From: Pasteurella oralis
GTDB taxonomy: Bacteria > Pseudomonadota > Gammaproteobacteria > Enterobacterales > Pasteurellaceae
Assembly (NCBI RefSeq): GCF_002850605.1
Contig: NZ_NXGB01000001.1
Coordinates: forward strand, 186,001-250,000
DNA: 64,000 bases
Direction: 5' to 3'
Below the pieces are notes generated by a model that did no database searches, was not told where the DNA came from, and saw only the letters and a program-made list of their open reading frames with translations. This document shows, piece after piece, positions 32,258-39,297 of this stretch. Each line of letters begins with the position of its first letter. Within the stretch, counting starts at the first letter, position 1. The position numbers were made by a program, and so were the translations under genes.

Positions 32258-32410
32258 ATAGGAAGAGAGTGAAAATGCGTAATCTTATTTTTTATATTTT
32301 AAAAAGTTGGCTAAAAATGACCGCACTTTTCTGCATGTGATATTTTCCTCTGTTATTAATAATGCTACTATTGTCTAACTTTTAACAAATTATTGACATT
32401 TATTAGCACA

Positions 32411-33490
32411 ATGGATTGGTTCGTTTTTAGTTTTCTTAGTCTCCCAGTTATTGCTACATTACTGCCTTTTTTGCCGTTTAATCATTGGACGGTACGAATT
32501 TTTGATTTCCCTCGTTTGCAGATTGCACTACTTAATTTATTTTGTCTTGGAATAGGCTGGTTTTTGCGACCTGAGCCAACGTGGTTGTTTATCCTTATGC
32601 AATTACTCAATTTAGTTTGTATGGGATATCAAATTTGGGAGATTCTAGCTTATACTGCGTTATCTCGCCCGCAAGTATTACATTATCAGGGTGAGCGAAA
32701 TCAGCGTAGTATTTCATTGTTGACAGTTAATGTGCTCACACCAAATCGACAAGTGGATAAACTATTGGCTTTAATTGAAAAATGGCAGCCAGATATCGTG
32801 CTTACTTTAGAAACAGATTTGTGGTGGGAGGATAAGCTTGCTTCATTAGAAAAACAGTACAGTTATACTGTGAAAATTCCACTTGATAATTTATATGGTA
32901 TGCATTTATATAGTCGCTTGCCATTGCGTAATACAGAAGTACGGCATTGGGTGCAAGAGGATATTCCATCAATTTATACACAAGCTTGTTTGTGGTCAGG
33001 TGAATGGATTCATTTGTATTGTTTACATCCTATGCCGCCAACACCAACCGAAAGTGCTACCTCAACACAACGTGATGCTGAGTTATTATTAGTTGGACAA
33101 GAAATTAGTAAAAATAACCAATCAGTATTGGTATTTGGTGATTTAAATGATGTTGCTTGGTCATCGACATCGCGTTTATTTCAGAAAACCAGTGGCTTGC
33201 TTGATCCGCGAGTTGGGCGCGGTTTATATAGTACTTTCCATGCAAAATATCCTTTTTTACGTTGGCCGTTAGATCATATTTATCATAGTAATGATTTTAT
33301 GATGCGTGATATTCGCGTGTTATCTGATATTGGTTCCGATCATTTTCCAGTTTATGGCTGTTTTCAATATCATCCTTGTGTTGAAGTAGCTCAGTCTGAG
33401 CCAGATGTAGAGGATGCTGATCATGAATTGGCTCAAGAAAAAATTGATCAGGCAGAGCCTGAGAAGAAAGTTGTTGAAGAAAAGTATTGA
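32411..33490 (+). CDS. Membrane-anchored endonuclease/exonuclease/phosphatase (EEP) family protein
   Basis: This roughly 359-residue protein has three hydrophobic segments in the first 75 residues and then an EEP-fold domain. Family motifs are in order: LLTVNVLTPNRQ, IVLTLETD (metal-binding glutamate), YGMHLYSRLPL, VFGDLNDVAWS (GDxN), RWPLDHIYHS and IGSDHFPVYG (catalytic SDH). The C-terminus is a very acidic tail of about 30 residues. The active domain probably faces the periplasm. Overall it resembles membrane-bound YafD-like proteins; the substrate is unknown. The start is uncertain: ATG at 32411 is preferred, with TTG at 32393 in frame and no clear ribosome site. Confidence 0.83.
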   Translation: MDWFVFSFLSLPVIATLLPFLPFNHWTVRIFDFPRLQIALLNLFCLGIGWFLRPEPTWLFILMQLLNLVCMGYQIWEILAYTALSRPQVLHYQGERNQRSISLLTVNVLTPNRQVDKLLALIEKWQPDIVLTLETDLWWEDKLASLEKQYSYTVKIPLDNLYGMHLYSRLPLRNTEVRHWVQEDIPSIYTQACLWSGEWIHLYCLHPMPPTPTESATSTQRDAELLLVGQEISKNNQSVLVFGDLNDVAWSSTSRLFQKTSGLLDPRVGRGLYSTFHAKYPFLRWPLDHIYHSNDFMMRDIRVLSDIGSDHFPVYGCFQYHPCVEVAQSEPDVEDADHELAQEKIDQAEPEKKVVEEKY

Positions 33491-33964
33491 TAAAGATGGG
33501 CTAATAGGGTCTGAAATATTTGTGTATTATTATGTTTATCTGTTGCCTTCTGAAAGAATAAGCAAGTCATCAAAGCTTTTAGCGGAATAATATATTTATT
33601 CTGAAAGCTGAGAATAGTCTCTATTAATACTGGCTATAGCAGTAAAATTTATTTAGATAGGTACGTAAGTTGAGATTACGATTCTTTATTTGGGTACTTA
33701 TCCATTAAAAAGAAAGAGACAGGAATTACCATTATTATGTTGAATTATGGAAAAATCGTAGTTAAAAATTTTGTATTTGTAGTGTAATAGTATTTTTAGA
33801 TTAATATACCGATAGTTACGATATTTGATATACGCGAGAAAATAATAATAGTTAGTGATATTAAATATATTTTTATTAGTGTGATAGTGATCGCGGACAA
33901 TTACTATAAAAAATGGGTAATATTTGCATAAGATATTACCCATTTTTATGTAAAGGAGAACATG
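33491..33964. other. AT-rich intergenic region before the dGTPase/SIR2 cassette
   Basis: These 474 bases hold no gene I can support. A weak open frame on the minus strand (33698-33979) has biased composition (many Y, N and I residues), lacks a ribosome site and overlaps the next gene start, so I reject it. The only clear structure is the hairpin at 33909-33947. Composition is strikingly AT-rich compared with the core genes on either side. Confidence 0.7.
33909..33947 (+). terminator. Terminator-like hairpin immediately upstream of the dGTPase gene
   Basis: A perfect 15-bp stem (AAAAATGGGTAATAT at 33909-33923 and its complement at 33933-33947) with a 9-base loop ends in a T-run. It lies only 7 bases before the GGAG site of the dGTPase gene. 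It could end readthrough from the EEP gene more than 400 bases upstream, insulating the cassette. It could also be a leader attenuator if the cassette promoter lies upstream of it. Confidence 0.75.
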
Positions 33965-35356
33965 ATGTTTGCTTGGCAAAATTTATTAAATTCAGCAAGA
34001 TTAAGCCATATTGATAATAATGAAACAAAAAGTAATGAAACTGAAATTTCATCTTTTGCAAGTGATTATAAAAGAATAGTGACTAGTCCAGCATTTCGAC
34101 GCCTGCAGGATAAAACCCAAGTTTTCCCATTAGAAAGAAATGATTTTGTTCATACGCGTTTAACGCATTCAATTGAAGTTGCAATGATTGCGAGAGAGCT
34201 TGCGACAAATATTTGTCAGTATATTATTGAGGCTAATTTTGAGCCGAAAATAACAGAAAAACAGCGTGATGATATTTGTCGAATTGTAGAAAGTGCAAGC
34301 TTATTACATGATATTGGTAATCCACCTTTTGGTCATTTTGGTGAATACATTATTGCAAGTTGGTTTCAAGAAAAATTTTCAGCTTTATTAAAAGATATAC
34401 CATTTGAAAAAGCATATTTATTGGATTTGCAACATTTTGAAGGGAATGCACAAGCATTGAGATTGGTGACAAAACTACATGAATTTTCGGGTAATCATGG
34501 GATGGATTTAACCTGCGCAACATTGAATACCATGATTAAGTATACAAGCTGTTCTAATGAGCCAAAAGATAACAATTTAGTGACACATAAAAAAATTGGC
34601 TATTTTCAATCAGAAAAGACGATTTTTAATACGATCACTTCAACAACACAAGTAGGTAAAAATCGCCATCCATTGACTTTTATTTTGGAAGCTGCAGATG
34701 ATATTGCTTATTTAACAGCAGACATTGAAGATGCAATTAAGAAAAATGTAGTTTCTTTTCAGAAATTTCGTGATTTTTTACAAGAGTATAATAGTAAGGC
34801 AGTTACTAATCCAACTTTAAATAAGTATTTACTTCAAACAGTAATGTCTGAAGAAGAAAATCAAAATCGATTTTTTCTTGATATACGAACAAGATTAATG
34901 TCTGGAGCGAAATTTATTTTCACTTCAAAGTACAAAGAAATTATGTCAGGAAAATATCAATATGATTTGTTTAAAGGTAGTAATGGAGAAACGCTGCATC
35001 AAGCCCTCAAAGCATTTTCTTATCAATATATTTTTACTGATAAAAATATTCTTAAACTTGAAGTCTCAGGTTGGACTATTTTGACATTTTTGCTAGATCA
35101 GTTTATCCCTGCAGCCTTGTACTACAAAGGACTTGATGATCCTAGTTATCAAAATGATCATAAACTCCATCAAAAACTAATTGAGCTCATTTCAGAGAAT
35201 CATAAACGAGTCTATCGTGAATTTGCTCAGAAGGCAGTTTCTGAGCAAGAAAAATGTTATTTAAGAGTGTTAATGGTGACAGATTTTATTTCAGGGATGA
35301 CAGACAGTTATGCATATGAACTTTATATGACATTATCTGGAAATAAAATTTCATGA
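33965..35356 (+). CDS. dGTPase-like dNTP triphosphohydrolase, putative anti-phage effector
   Basis: This 463-residue HD-domain enzyme belongs to the dGTPase family, which cuts dNTPs to the nucleoside and triphosphate. FRRLQDKTQVFPLERNDFVH (in part) is the family entry motif. Metal and catalytic positions are visible at RLTHSIE (H68), LLHDIGNPPFGHFGE (H115 and D116), QHFEGNAQALR (H157 onward) and EAADDIAYLTADIED (D245-D246). ATG 33965 is better spaced from GGAG than the ATG three bases upstream. It is followed after 21 bases by a SIR2-domain gene on the same strand. Stand-alone dGTPases are known to stop phages by draining dNTPs; that role is inferred here from the partner and setting. The alternative is a housekeeping Dgt. 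The gene is AT-rich with no uptake sequence. Confidence 0.88.
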   Translation: MFAWQNLLNSARLSHIDNNETKSNETEISSFASDYKRIVTSPAFRRLQDKTQVFPLERNDFVHTRLTHSIEVAMIARELATNICQYIIEANFEPKITEKQRDDICRIVESASLLHDIGNPPFGHFGEYIIASWFQEKFSALLKDIPFEKAYLLDLQHFEGNAQALRLVTKLHEFSGNHGMDLTCATLNTMIKYTSCSNEPKDNNLVTHKKIGYFQSEKTIFNTITSTTQVGKNRHPLTFILEAADDIAYLTADIEDAIKKNVVSFQKFRDFLQEYNSKAVTNPTLNKYLLQTVMSEEENQNRFFLDIRTRLMSGAKFIFTSKYKEIMSGKYQYDLFKGSNGETLHQALKAFSYQYIFTDKNILKLEVSGWTILTFLLDQFIPAALYYKGLDDPSYQNDHKLHQKLIELISENHKRVYREFAQKAVSEQEKCYLRVLMVTDFISGMTDSYAYELYMTLSGNKIS

Positions 35357-35377
35357 TAAATGACAGGGAGTTAGAAC

Positions 35378-36685
35378 ATGTCTGCAAATCATATTTTTAC
35401 TGAAATAGCTTATGCATTAAGTCATAATCGGTTATGTCTGTTTACTGGCGCTGGCTTTACAAAAGCAATTACGGATGGAAAGGCACCATCTTGGCGTGAT
35501 TTATTACAACAAGTTTGTCAACGCAATGAGTTACCTTTAGATATTTTAGATGAAGCTAATGAATATAGTGCAGCTTTAAATTTGGAAGAAAAAGCACAGC
35601 TTATTGCTGGGTTGTTGCAAGATAAAAAGAAGAGCATTCATGTGGAAATTAGCGAAATAATTCAGGATATTCAATTAGCAATAACAGATATTGAAAATAT
35701 TAAAACATTTTTTAAGAATGAGTCATTTCATCTTTTGACGACAAATTATGATAAGCTTGCGGAACAATTAGCAGGAGAGAATTATCAGAGTTTTTCGCCT
35801 AAAAAACCAATACCGAGAAGTTCGGCTAAGACAAAAATATACCATATTCATGGCGCTATTGATGCGCCCGATGGAATGGTGGTGACTGCTGAAGATTATT
35901 TTCAATTTATCAACTATGAATCCTATTTTTCACGTAAGTTAAGTGTATGTTTACATGAGAATCTTGTTGTGATATTAGGTTATTCTTTGTCAGATACAAA
36001 TTTAAAAGCCATTATTAATGAATATAAGGGCTTTTCTACAGATCAGCATATTGCTTCTAATATTTTTTTCGTTTCTAGAGATAATGTTTCTCAGTATACC
36101 AAGGATTATTATTCAAATTGCTTTGGTATTCGCGTGATTGATAATATGGAAATTGACGATTTTTTTAAGGCAGTTAATGAGAAATCCAAACTAGTTAAAC
36201 AGAAAAAAGATAAGAAAATCGAAAATATTAAAAATGTTTTATATAACGGAAGAGAATATACAGATTCATATTTAAAAAAAGATATTGCTTTATTTGAAAT
36301 TTTAGCGTCTATACAGGCATTAGGTATTGATTTAAAAGATGAAGATGTGCTGAATTTAATTAATTGTATTCTAAAAAAGAAAATTGAATTTACTCGCCAA
36401 AATAGCGCGTGGGAGCAATATTACCACCTTGCATTATGGTTAGCCTATTTAGCCAGTATTATTAAGTTATATCATTCACCACTTAAAGCTATTTTTTTAG
36501 AGGGAGTCCAGTTATCATTGTCGATGTTAGGCGGTAGAAGAGAATGGGCAACACCTTGGGAAGCGACTCTAGAATGGCAAAAATCTTGGGGGAATATTAT
36601 TCCTGAAAATCGACTTTTAATTAAAGAATATGTTGAAGAAAATATTTATAATGACTATGCAAGAAAATTAGTTGGTTTGTTATAA
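35378..36685 (+). CDS. SIR2-domain protein, putative NAD-cleaving defence effector
   Basis: This 435-residue protein has an N-terminal SIR2 domain (about residues 12-260) and a helical C-terminal region. SIR2 hallmarks in order are LFTGAGFTKAI (NAD-binding loop, residues 21-31), LLTTNYDKL (N123), YHIHGAID with the catalytic-type H158, and VILGYSLSDTN (residues 198-208). This is the SIR2 class found in defence proteins such as ThsA and SIR2-HerA, which hydrolyse NAD+, rather than a zinc-bearing deacylase: no CxxC zinc pairs are present. The C-terminal 175 residues match nothing I know and may sense the trigger. GGGAG seven bases upstream sets the start. It is surely cotranscribed with the dGTPase-like gene. 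Confidence 0.85.
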   Translation: MSANHIFTEIAYALSHNRLCLFTGAGFTKAITDGKAPSWRDLLQQVCQRNELPLDILDEANEYSAALNLEEKAQLIAGLLQDKKKSIHVEISEIIQDIQLAITDIENIKTFFKNESFHLLTTNYDKLAEQLAGENYQSFSPKKPIPRSSAKTKIYHIHGAIDAPDGMVVTAEDYFQFINYESYFSRKLSVCLHENLVVILGYSLSDTNLKAIINEYKGFSTDQHIASNIFFVSRDNVSQYTKDYYSNCFGIRVIDNMEIDDFFKAVNEKSKLVKQKKDKKIENIKNVLYNGREYTDSYLKKDIALFEILASIQALGIDLKDEDVLNLINCILKKKIEFTRQNSAWEQYYHLALWLAYLASIIKLYHSPLKAIFLEGVQLSLSMLGGRREWATPWEATLEWQKSWGNIIPENRLLIKEYVEENIYNDYARKLVGLL

Positions 36686-36700
36686 ATCCGATTCAAATTA

Positions 36701-36728
36701 AAAATGGCACAAAGATTTGTGCCATTTT
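36701..36728. terminator. Bidirectional terminator between the SIR2 gene and the phosphomutase gene
   Basis: AAAATGGCACAAA (36701-36713) and its complement (36716-36728) form a perfect 13-bp stem (a few bases open in the loop). A and T runs at the ends suit transcripts from both convergent genes. Confidence 0.88.
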
Positions 36729-36743
36729 GCTGGGTTAAATTAA

Positions 36744-38399
36744 TCAACAATCCTGCTTACCAAATTCATCCTTACGCAAGATCTGACGCACACTTTCATC
36801 AAACTGTGCTAAAACTTGTTCTGCATCTTGTGGATCTTTGCCTTTCGCATCTAAATAGAATTTGATTTTAGGTTCTGTACCAGATGGGCGGGCGATTAAG
36901 CGGCTGCCATTTTCAAGCACGAAGACCAAAATATCACTTTGGCGGTCAGTTTTAGTGTGATCTAAGAATTGTGCCACTTTGAAACCACCGATTTCGCTTG
37001 GTGGGTTGTTACGAAGTGCGGTCATTAATTTACCAATTTCAGATAAATCATCAACACGAATTGAAATTTGTCCACTGACATAGGCACCAAATTCTTGAGT
37101 GAATTCGTCAGCATAATCTGCTAGCGTTTTGCCTTGTTTTTTCAAGTAGCGTACTAAATCTAAGAACACAATTGCAGCGGAAATCCCATCTTTGTCACGT
37201 ACTTTATCAGGGTCAACTAGGTAGCCTAGTGCTTCTTCAAAGCCAAATAATAAGCCTTCTACTTTACCGATATATTTGAAGCCCGTTAGTGTTTCTTCAG
37301 ATTGGAAACCGTATTTTTTTGCAATTTCTGCCAGAGCAGGTGATGAAACTAATGAGCAAGCAAGAATCCCTTTTTGACCTTGTGCATGGTATTGTTTCGC
37401 CAAATACCAGCCTAAGAAACAACCAACTACATTACCATGTAGTGGTTTCCAGTTGCCTTCTGCATCAGGTACCGCCACCGCTAGACGGTCTGCGTCAGGG
37501 TCATTGGCAATGATAAATTCCGCATTTTTCTCTTTTGCGACTTTAATGGCTAAATCTAATGCGCCTTTTTCTTCTGGGTTAGGGAAGTTGACGGTTGGGA
37601 ATGTGCCATCTGGCCAGACTTGCTCTGCGACCACATGAGGTTGTGGCAAACCTGCTTTTGTTAAGGTTTTGCTTAATACTTCATAACCTACACCATGCAT
37701 TGCAGTATAAACATAGTTAATGTCAGTTTGTGGCTCTTTGGCAAGGGCTGCGGTTTTTGCAATATAAGCATCTACAACTTCGTCATCTAATACAACGAAA
37801 TCTTGGCTACGAGGTAAATCTGTAATTGAACCTGCGGCAACGTTATCGATTAGCTTAGCAATGTCTTGATCGGCTGGGGAAACAATTTGTCCACCGCCAT
37901 TCGCTTTACCTAAATAGACTTTATAACCATTGTCTTCTGGTGGGTTATGGCTTGCAGTGACCATCACACCTGCAGTGGTATCAAAATATTTGATGGCGTA
38001 AGCGAGTACAGGGGTTGGTAATTTGCGTGGTAATAAATAAGCTTTGATACCTGCACCAGCCATAATTTCTGCCGTATCACGTGCAAAAACATCGGAGTTT
38101 TTACGACCATCATAACCAATCACAATAGAAGGGGTTTGGTCATAGTCTTTTAAATAGTCAGCTAAACCACCAGCCGCTTGTGCGACAAGTACTCGGTTCA
38201 TCCCCATGGAACCCGCTTGTAAGCGACCGCGCAAACCTGCAGTACCAAATTGTAAGCGACCATCAAAACGACTTGCTAATTCTGCGTTTGCTTTTTCATC
38301 GCCAGCTTTGGCAGCCTCAAGCAATTGCTCTAATTCTGCACGAGTTTCAGCATCGGGATCTTGTGCTAACCAATTTTGAGCGAGAGTGAAGATTGTCAT
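36744..38399 (-). CDS. Phospho-sugar mutase (phosphoglucomutase/phosphomannomutase family)
   Basis: At 551 residues it has the length of the large PMM/PGM group (Haemophilus YhxB-like). The four domain motifs are present: the catalytic phosphoserine loop TASHNPPEDNGYKVY, the metal loop NDPDADRLAVAV, the sugar-binding GFEEALGYLVDP, and the phosphate-binding RPSGTEPKIKFY. LQFGTAGLRGRLQAG near residue 50 is typical. It interconverts hexose-1- and hexose-6-phosphates for surface polysaccharide precursors; the sugar cannot be set from sequence. AAGGAG precedes the start. Confidence 0.93.
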   Translation of the reverse strand: MTIFTLAQNWLAQDPDAETRAELEQLLEAAKAGDEKANAELASRFDGRLQFGTAGLRGRLQAGSMGMNRVLVAQAAGGLADYLKDYDQTPSIVIGYDGRKNSDVFARDTAEIMAGAGIKAYLLPRKLPTPVLAYAIKYFDTTAGVMVTASHNPPEDNGYKVYLGKANGGGQIVSPADQDIAKLIDNVAAGSITDLPRSQDFVVLDDEVVDAYIAKTAALAKEPQTDINYVYTAMHGVGYEVLSKTLTKAGLPQPHVVAEQVWPDGTFPTVNFPNPEEKGALDLAIKVAKEKNAEFIIANDPDADRLAVAVPDAEGNWKPLHGNVVGCFLGWYLAKQYHAQGQKGILACSLVSSPALAEIAKKYGFQSEETLTGFKYIGKVEGLLFGFEEALGYLVDPDKVRDKDGISAAIVFLDLVRYLKKQGKTLADYADEFTQEFGAYVSGQISIRVDDLSEIGKLMTALRNNPPSEIGGFKVAQFLDHTKTDRQSDILVFVLENGSRLIARPSGTEPKIKFYLDAKGKDPQDAEQVLAQFDESVRQILRKDEFGKQDC

Positions 38400-38479
38400 A
38401 AATTCTCCTTAATTTTTTATTAAAAAATTATGTGATGTAAAACACTTCTAGACTAGCTGAAAAAGGGAAGAATTAAAAT

Positions 38480-38508
38480 GACTAAACTCAAATTATTTGA
38501 GCTTAGTC
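38480..38508 (-). terminator. Probable terminator of the 38609-39160 lipoprotein gene
   Basis: GACTAAACTCAAA (38480-38492) and TTTGAGCTTAGTC (38496-38508) form a 13-bp stem with one non-Watson-Crick position, which is a G-U pair in the minus-strand RNA. The transcript continues into TTTTAATT. Confidence 0.7.
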
Positions 38509-38608
38509 ACTTTGTAATCGATTGCTTTTTTATTTTAGTAAGAATTTAGGTTGGTTTACTCAGTCATAACAGGGATGTATGTTATTTTGTTAGATGAGGC
38601 TTTGTCGA

Positions 38609-39160
38609 TCACAAGAGTAATGCGGCTCCCCATTTGATGATATCAAAGAAAAATTTATTCTGGTTTGTTGCAACACCATCTGGATGAGTTTTATCTTTGA
38701 TTGCATTTTCTTCTGCCATCCCGCTTTTGTATTGCCCTTTCACGACGGCAAGATCATCTTTAGCCTGCATCCTTAATATTTGGCATTTGGCTTCCTCTAA
38801 CGGTTTAGCCCTGTTTTGTTTGAATTTTTTATATTGATATGTCGCATAACCCATTGATTTTTCATCAGCTTGGATTATTTTTACATATTTCTCACCGATG
38901 ATATCTTCTAAGGGATAGAAGAAGACGTATTGTGAATGTATATAAGCATCTTCTTGAGAGAAATGCTCACGTTGAATTCGAGTCAGATTTGGGTAAATAC
39001 ATTGTTCAACTTGTGTACTTGCTATTGCCCATTGTTTAGCTGCTTGATCAGAGAGTTCATAATCCAAATTAGCAAATTCAGCAGGGAAAGTAACAGGTTT
39101 AGTTGACAGACAACCTGCAAGCATATATGTCATGCTGAGTAAAAGTAATTTTTTTAACAT
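38609..39160 (-). CDS. Lipoprotein of unknown function
   Basis: The start at ATG 39160 follows AAGG and gives [17 protein letters not shown], a lipoprotein signal with lipobox LAGC (cysteine 17). An upstream in-frame ATG at 39181 lacks a ribosome site. The product is 183 residues, with no transmembrane segment besides the signal. A lysine/glutamine-rich middle part ([20 protein letters not shown]) precedes a hydrophobic C-terminus ([11 protein letters not shown]). I do not recognise the family. It stands alone between two terminators. Confidence 0.75.
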   Translation of the reverse strand: MLKKLLLLSMTYMLAGCLSTKPVTFPAEFANLDYELSDQAAKQWAIASTQVEQCIYPNLTRIQREHFSQEDAYIHSQYVFFYPLEDIIGEKYVKIIQADEKSMGYATYQYKKFKQNRAKPLEEAKCQILRMQAKDDLAVVKGQYKSGMAEENAIKDKTHPDGVATNQNKFFFDIIKWGAALLL

Positions 39161-39263
39161 AGTTAACCTTATTAAATACAAAAATTGGGCAGAATTTTAG
39201 CAATAATGCTCTCATTTAGAAAGTTGTGTTAGTTAAAGTGCGGTCAGTTTTTACAAAATTTTA

Positions 39264-39289
39264 AAGGCTTTGCGTTTAAACAAAGCCTT
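39264..39289 (-). terminator. Terminator of the ABC exporter gene
   Basis: AAGGCTTTG (39264-39272) and CAAAGCCTT (39281-39289) form a 9-bp stem; on the minus strand TTTAAAATTTT follows. An uptake sequence lies next to it at 39236-39244. Confidence 0.8.
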
Positions 39290-39297
39290 ATGGATGA

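Noticed and set aside
32275-32340. 21-codon frame after GGAAGAGAG (MRNLIFYILKSWLKMTAL...)
   Set aside because: It is very short, and half of it is an uptake sequence (MTAL is its standard translation); no coding evidence beyond the ribosome-like site.
33698-33979. 93-residue open frame on the minus strand in the spacer before the dGTPase gene
   Set aside because: It has low-complexity Y/N/I-rich composition typical of AT-rich spacer DNA, no ribosome site, and overlaps the dGTPase start.
35378-36685. SIR2 protein as a protein deacylase (CobB-like)
   Set aside because: It lacks the zinc-binding cysteine pairs of CobB, is much longer, and has the defence-type GAG...TTNYD...HG...GYS...D pattern.
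27660-36743. CRISPR array, transposase or integrase in the accessory region
   Set aside because: I looked for spaced direct repeats, terminal inverted repeats and recombinase motifs and saw none; the only repeats are terminator stems and uptake sequences.
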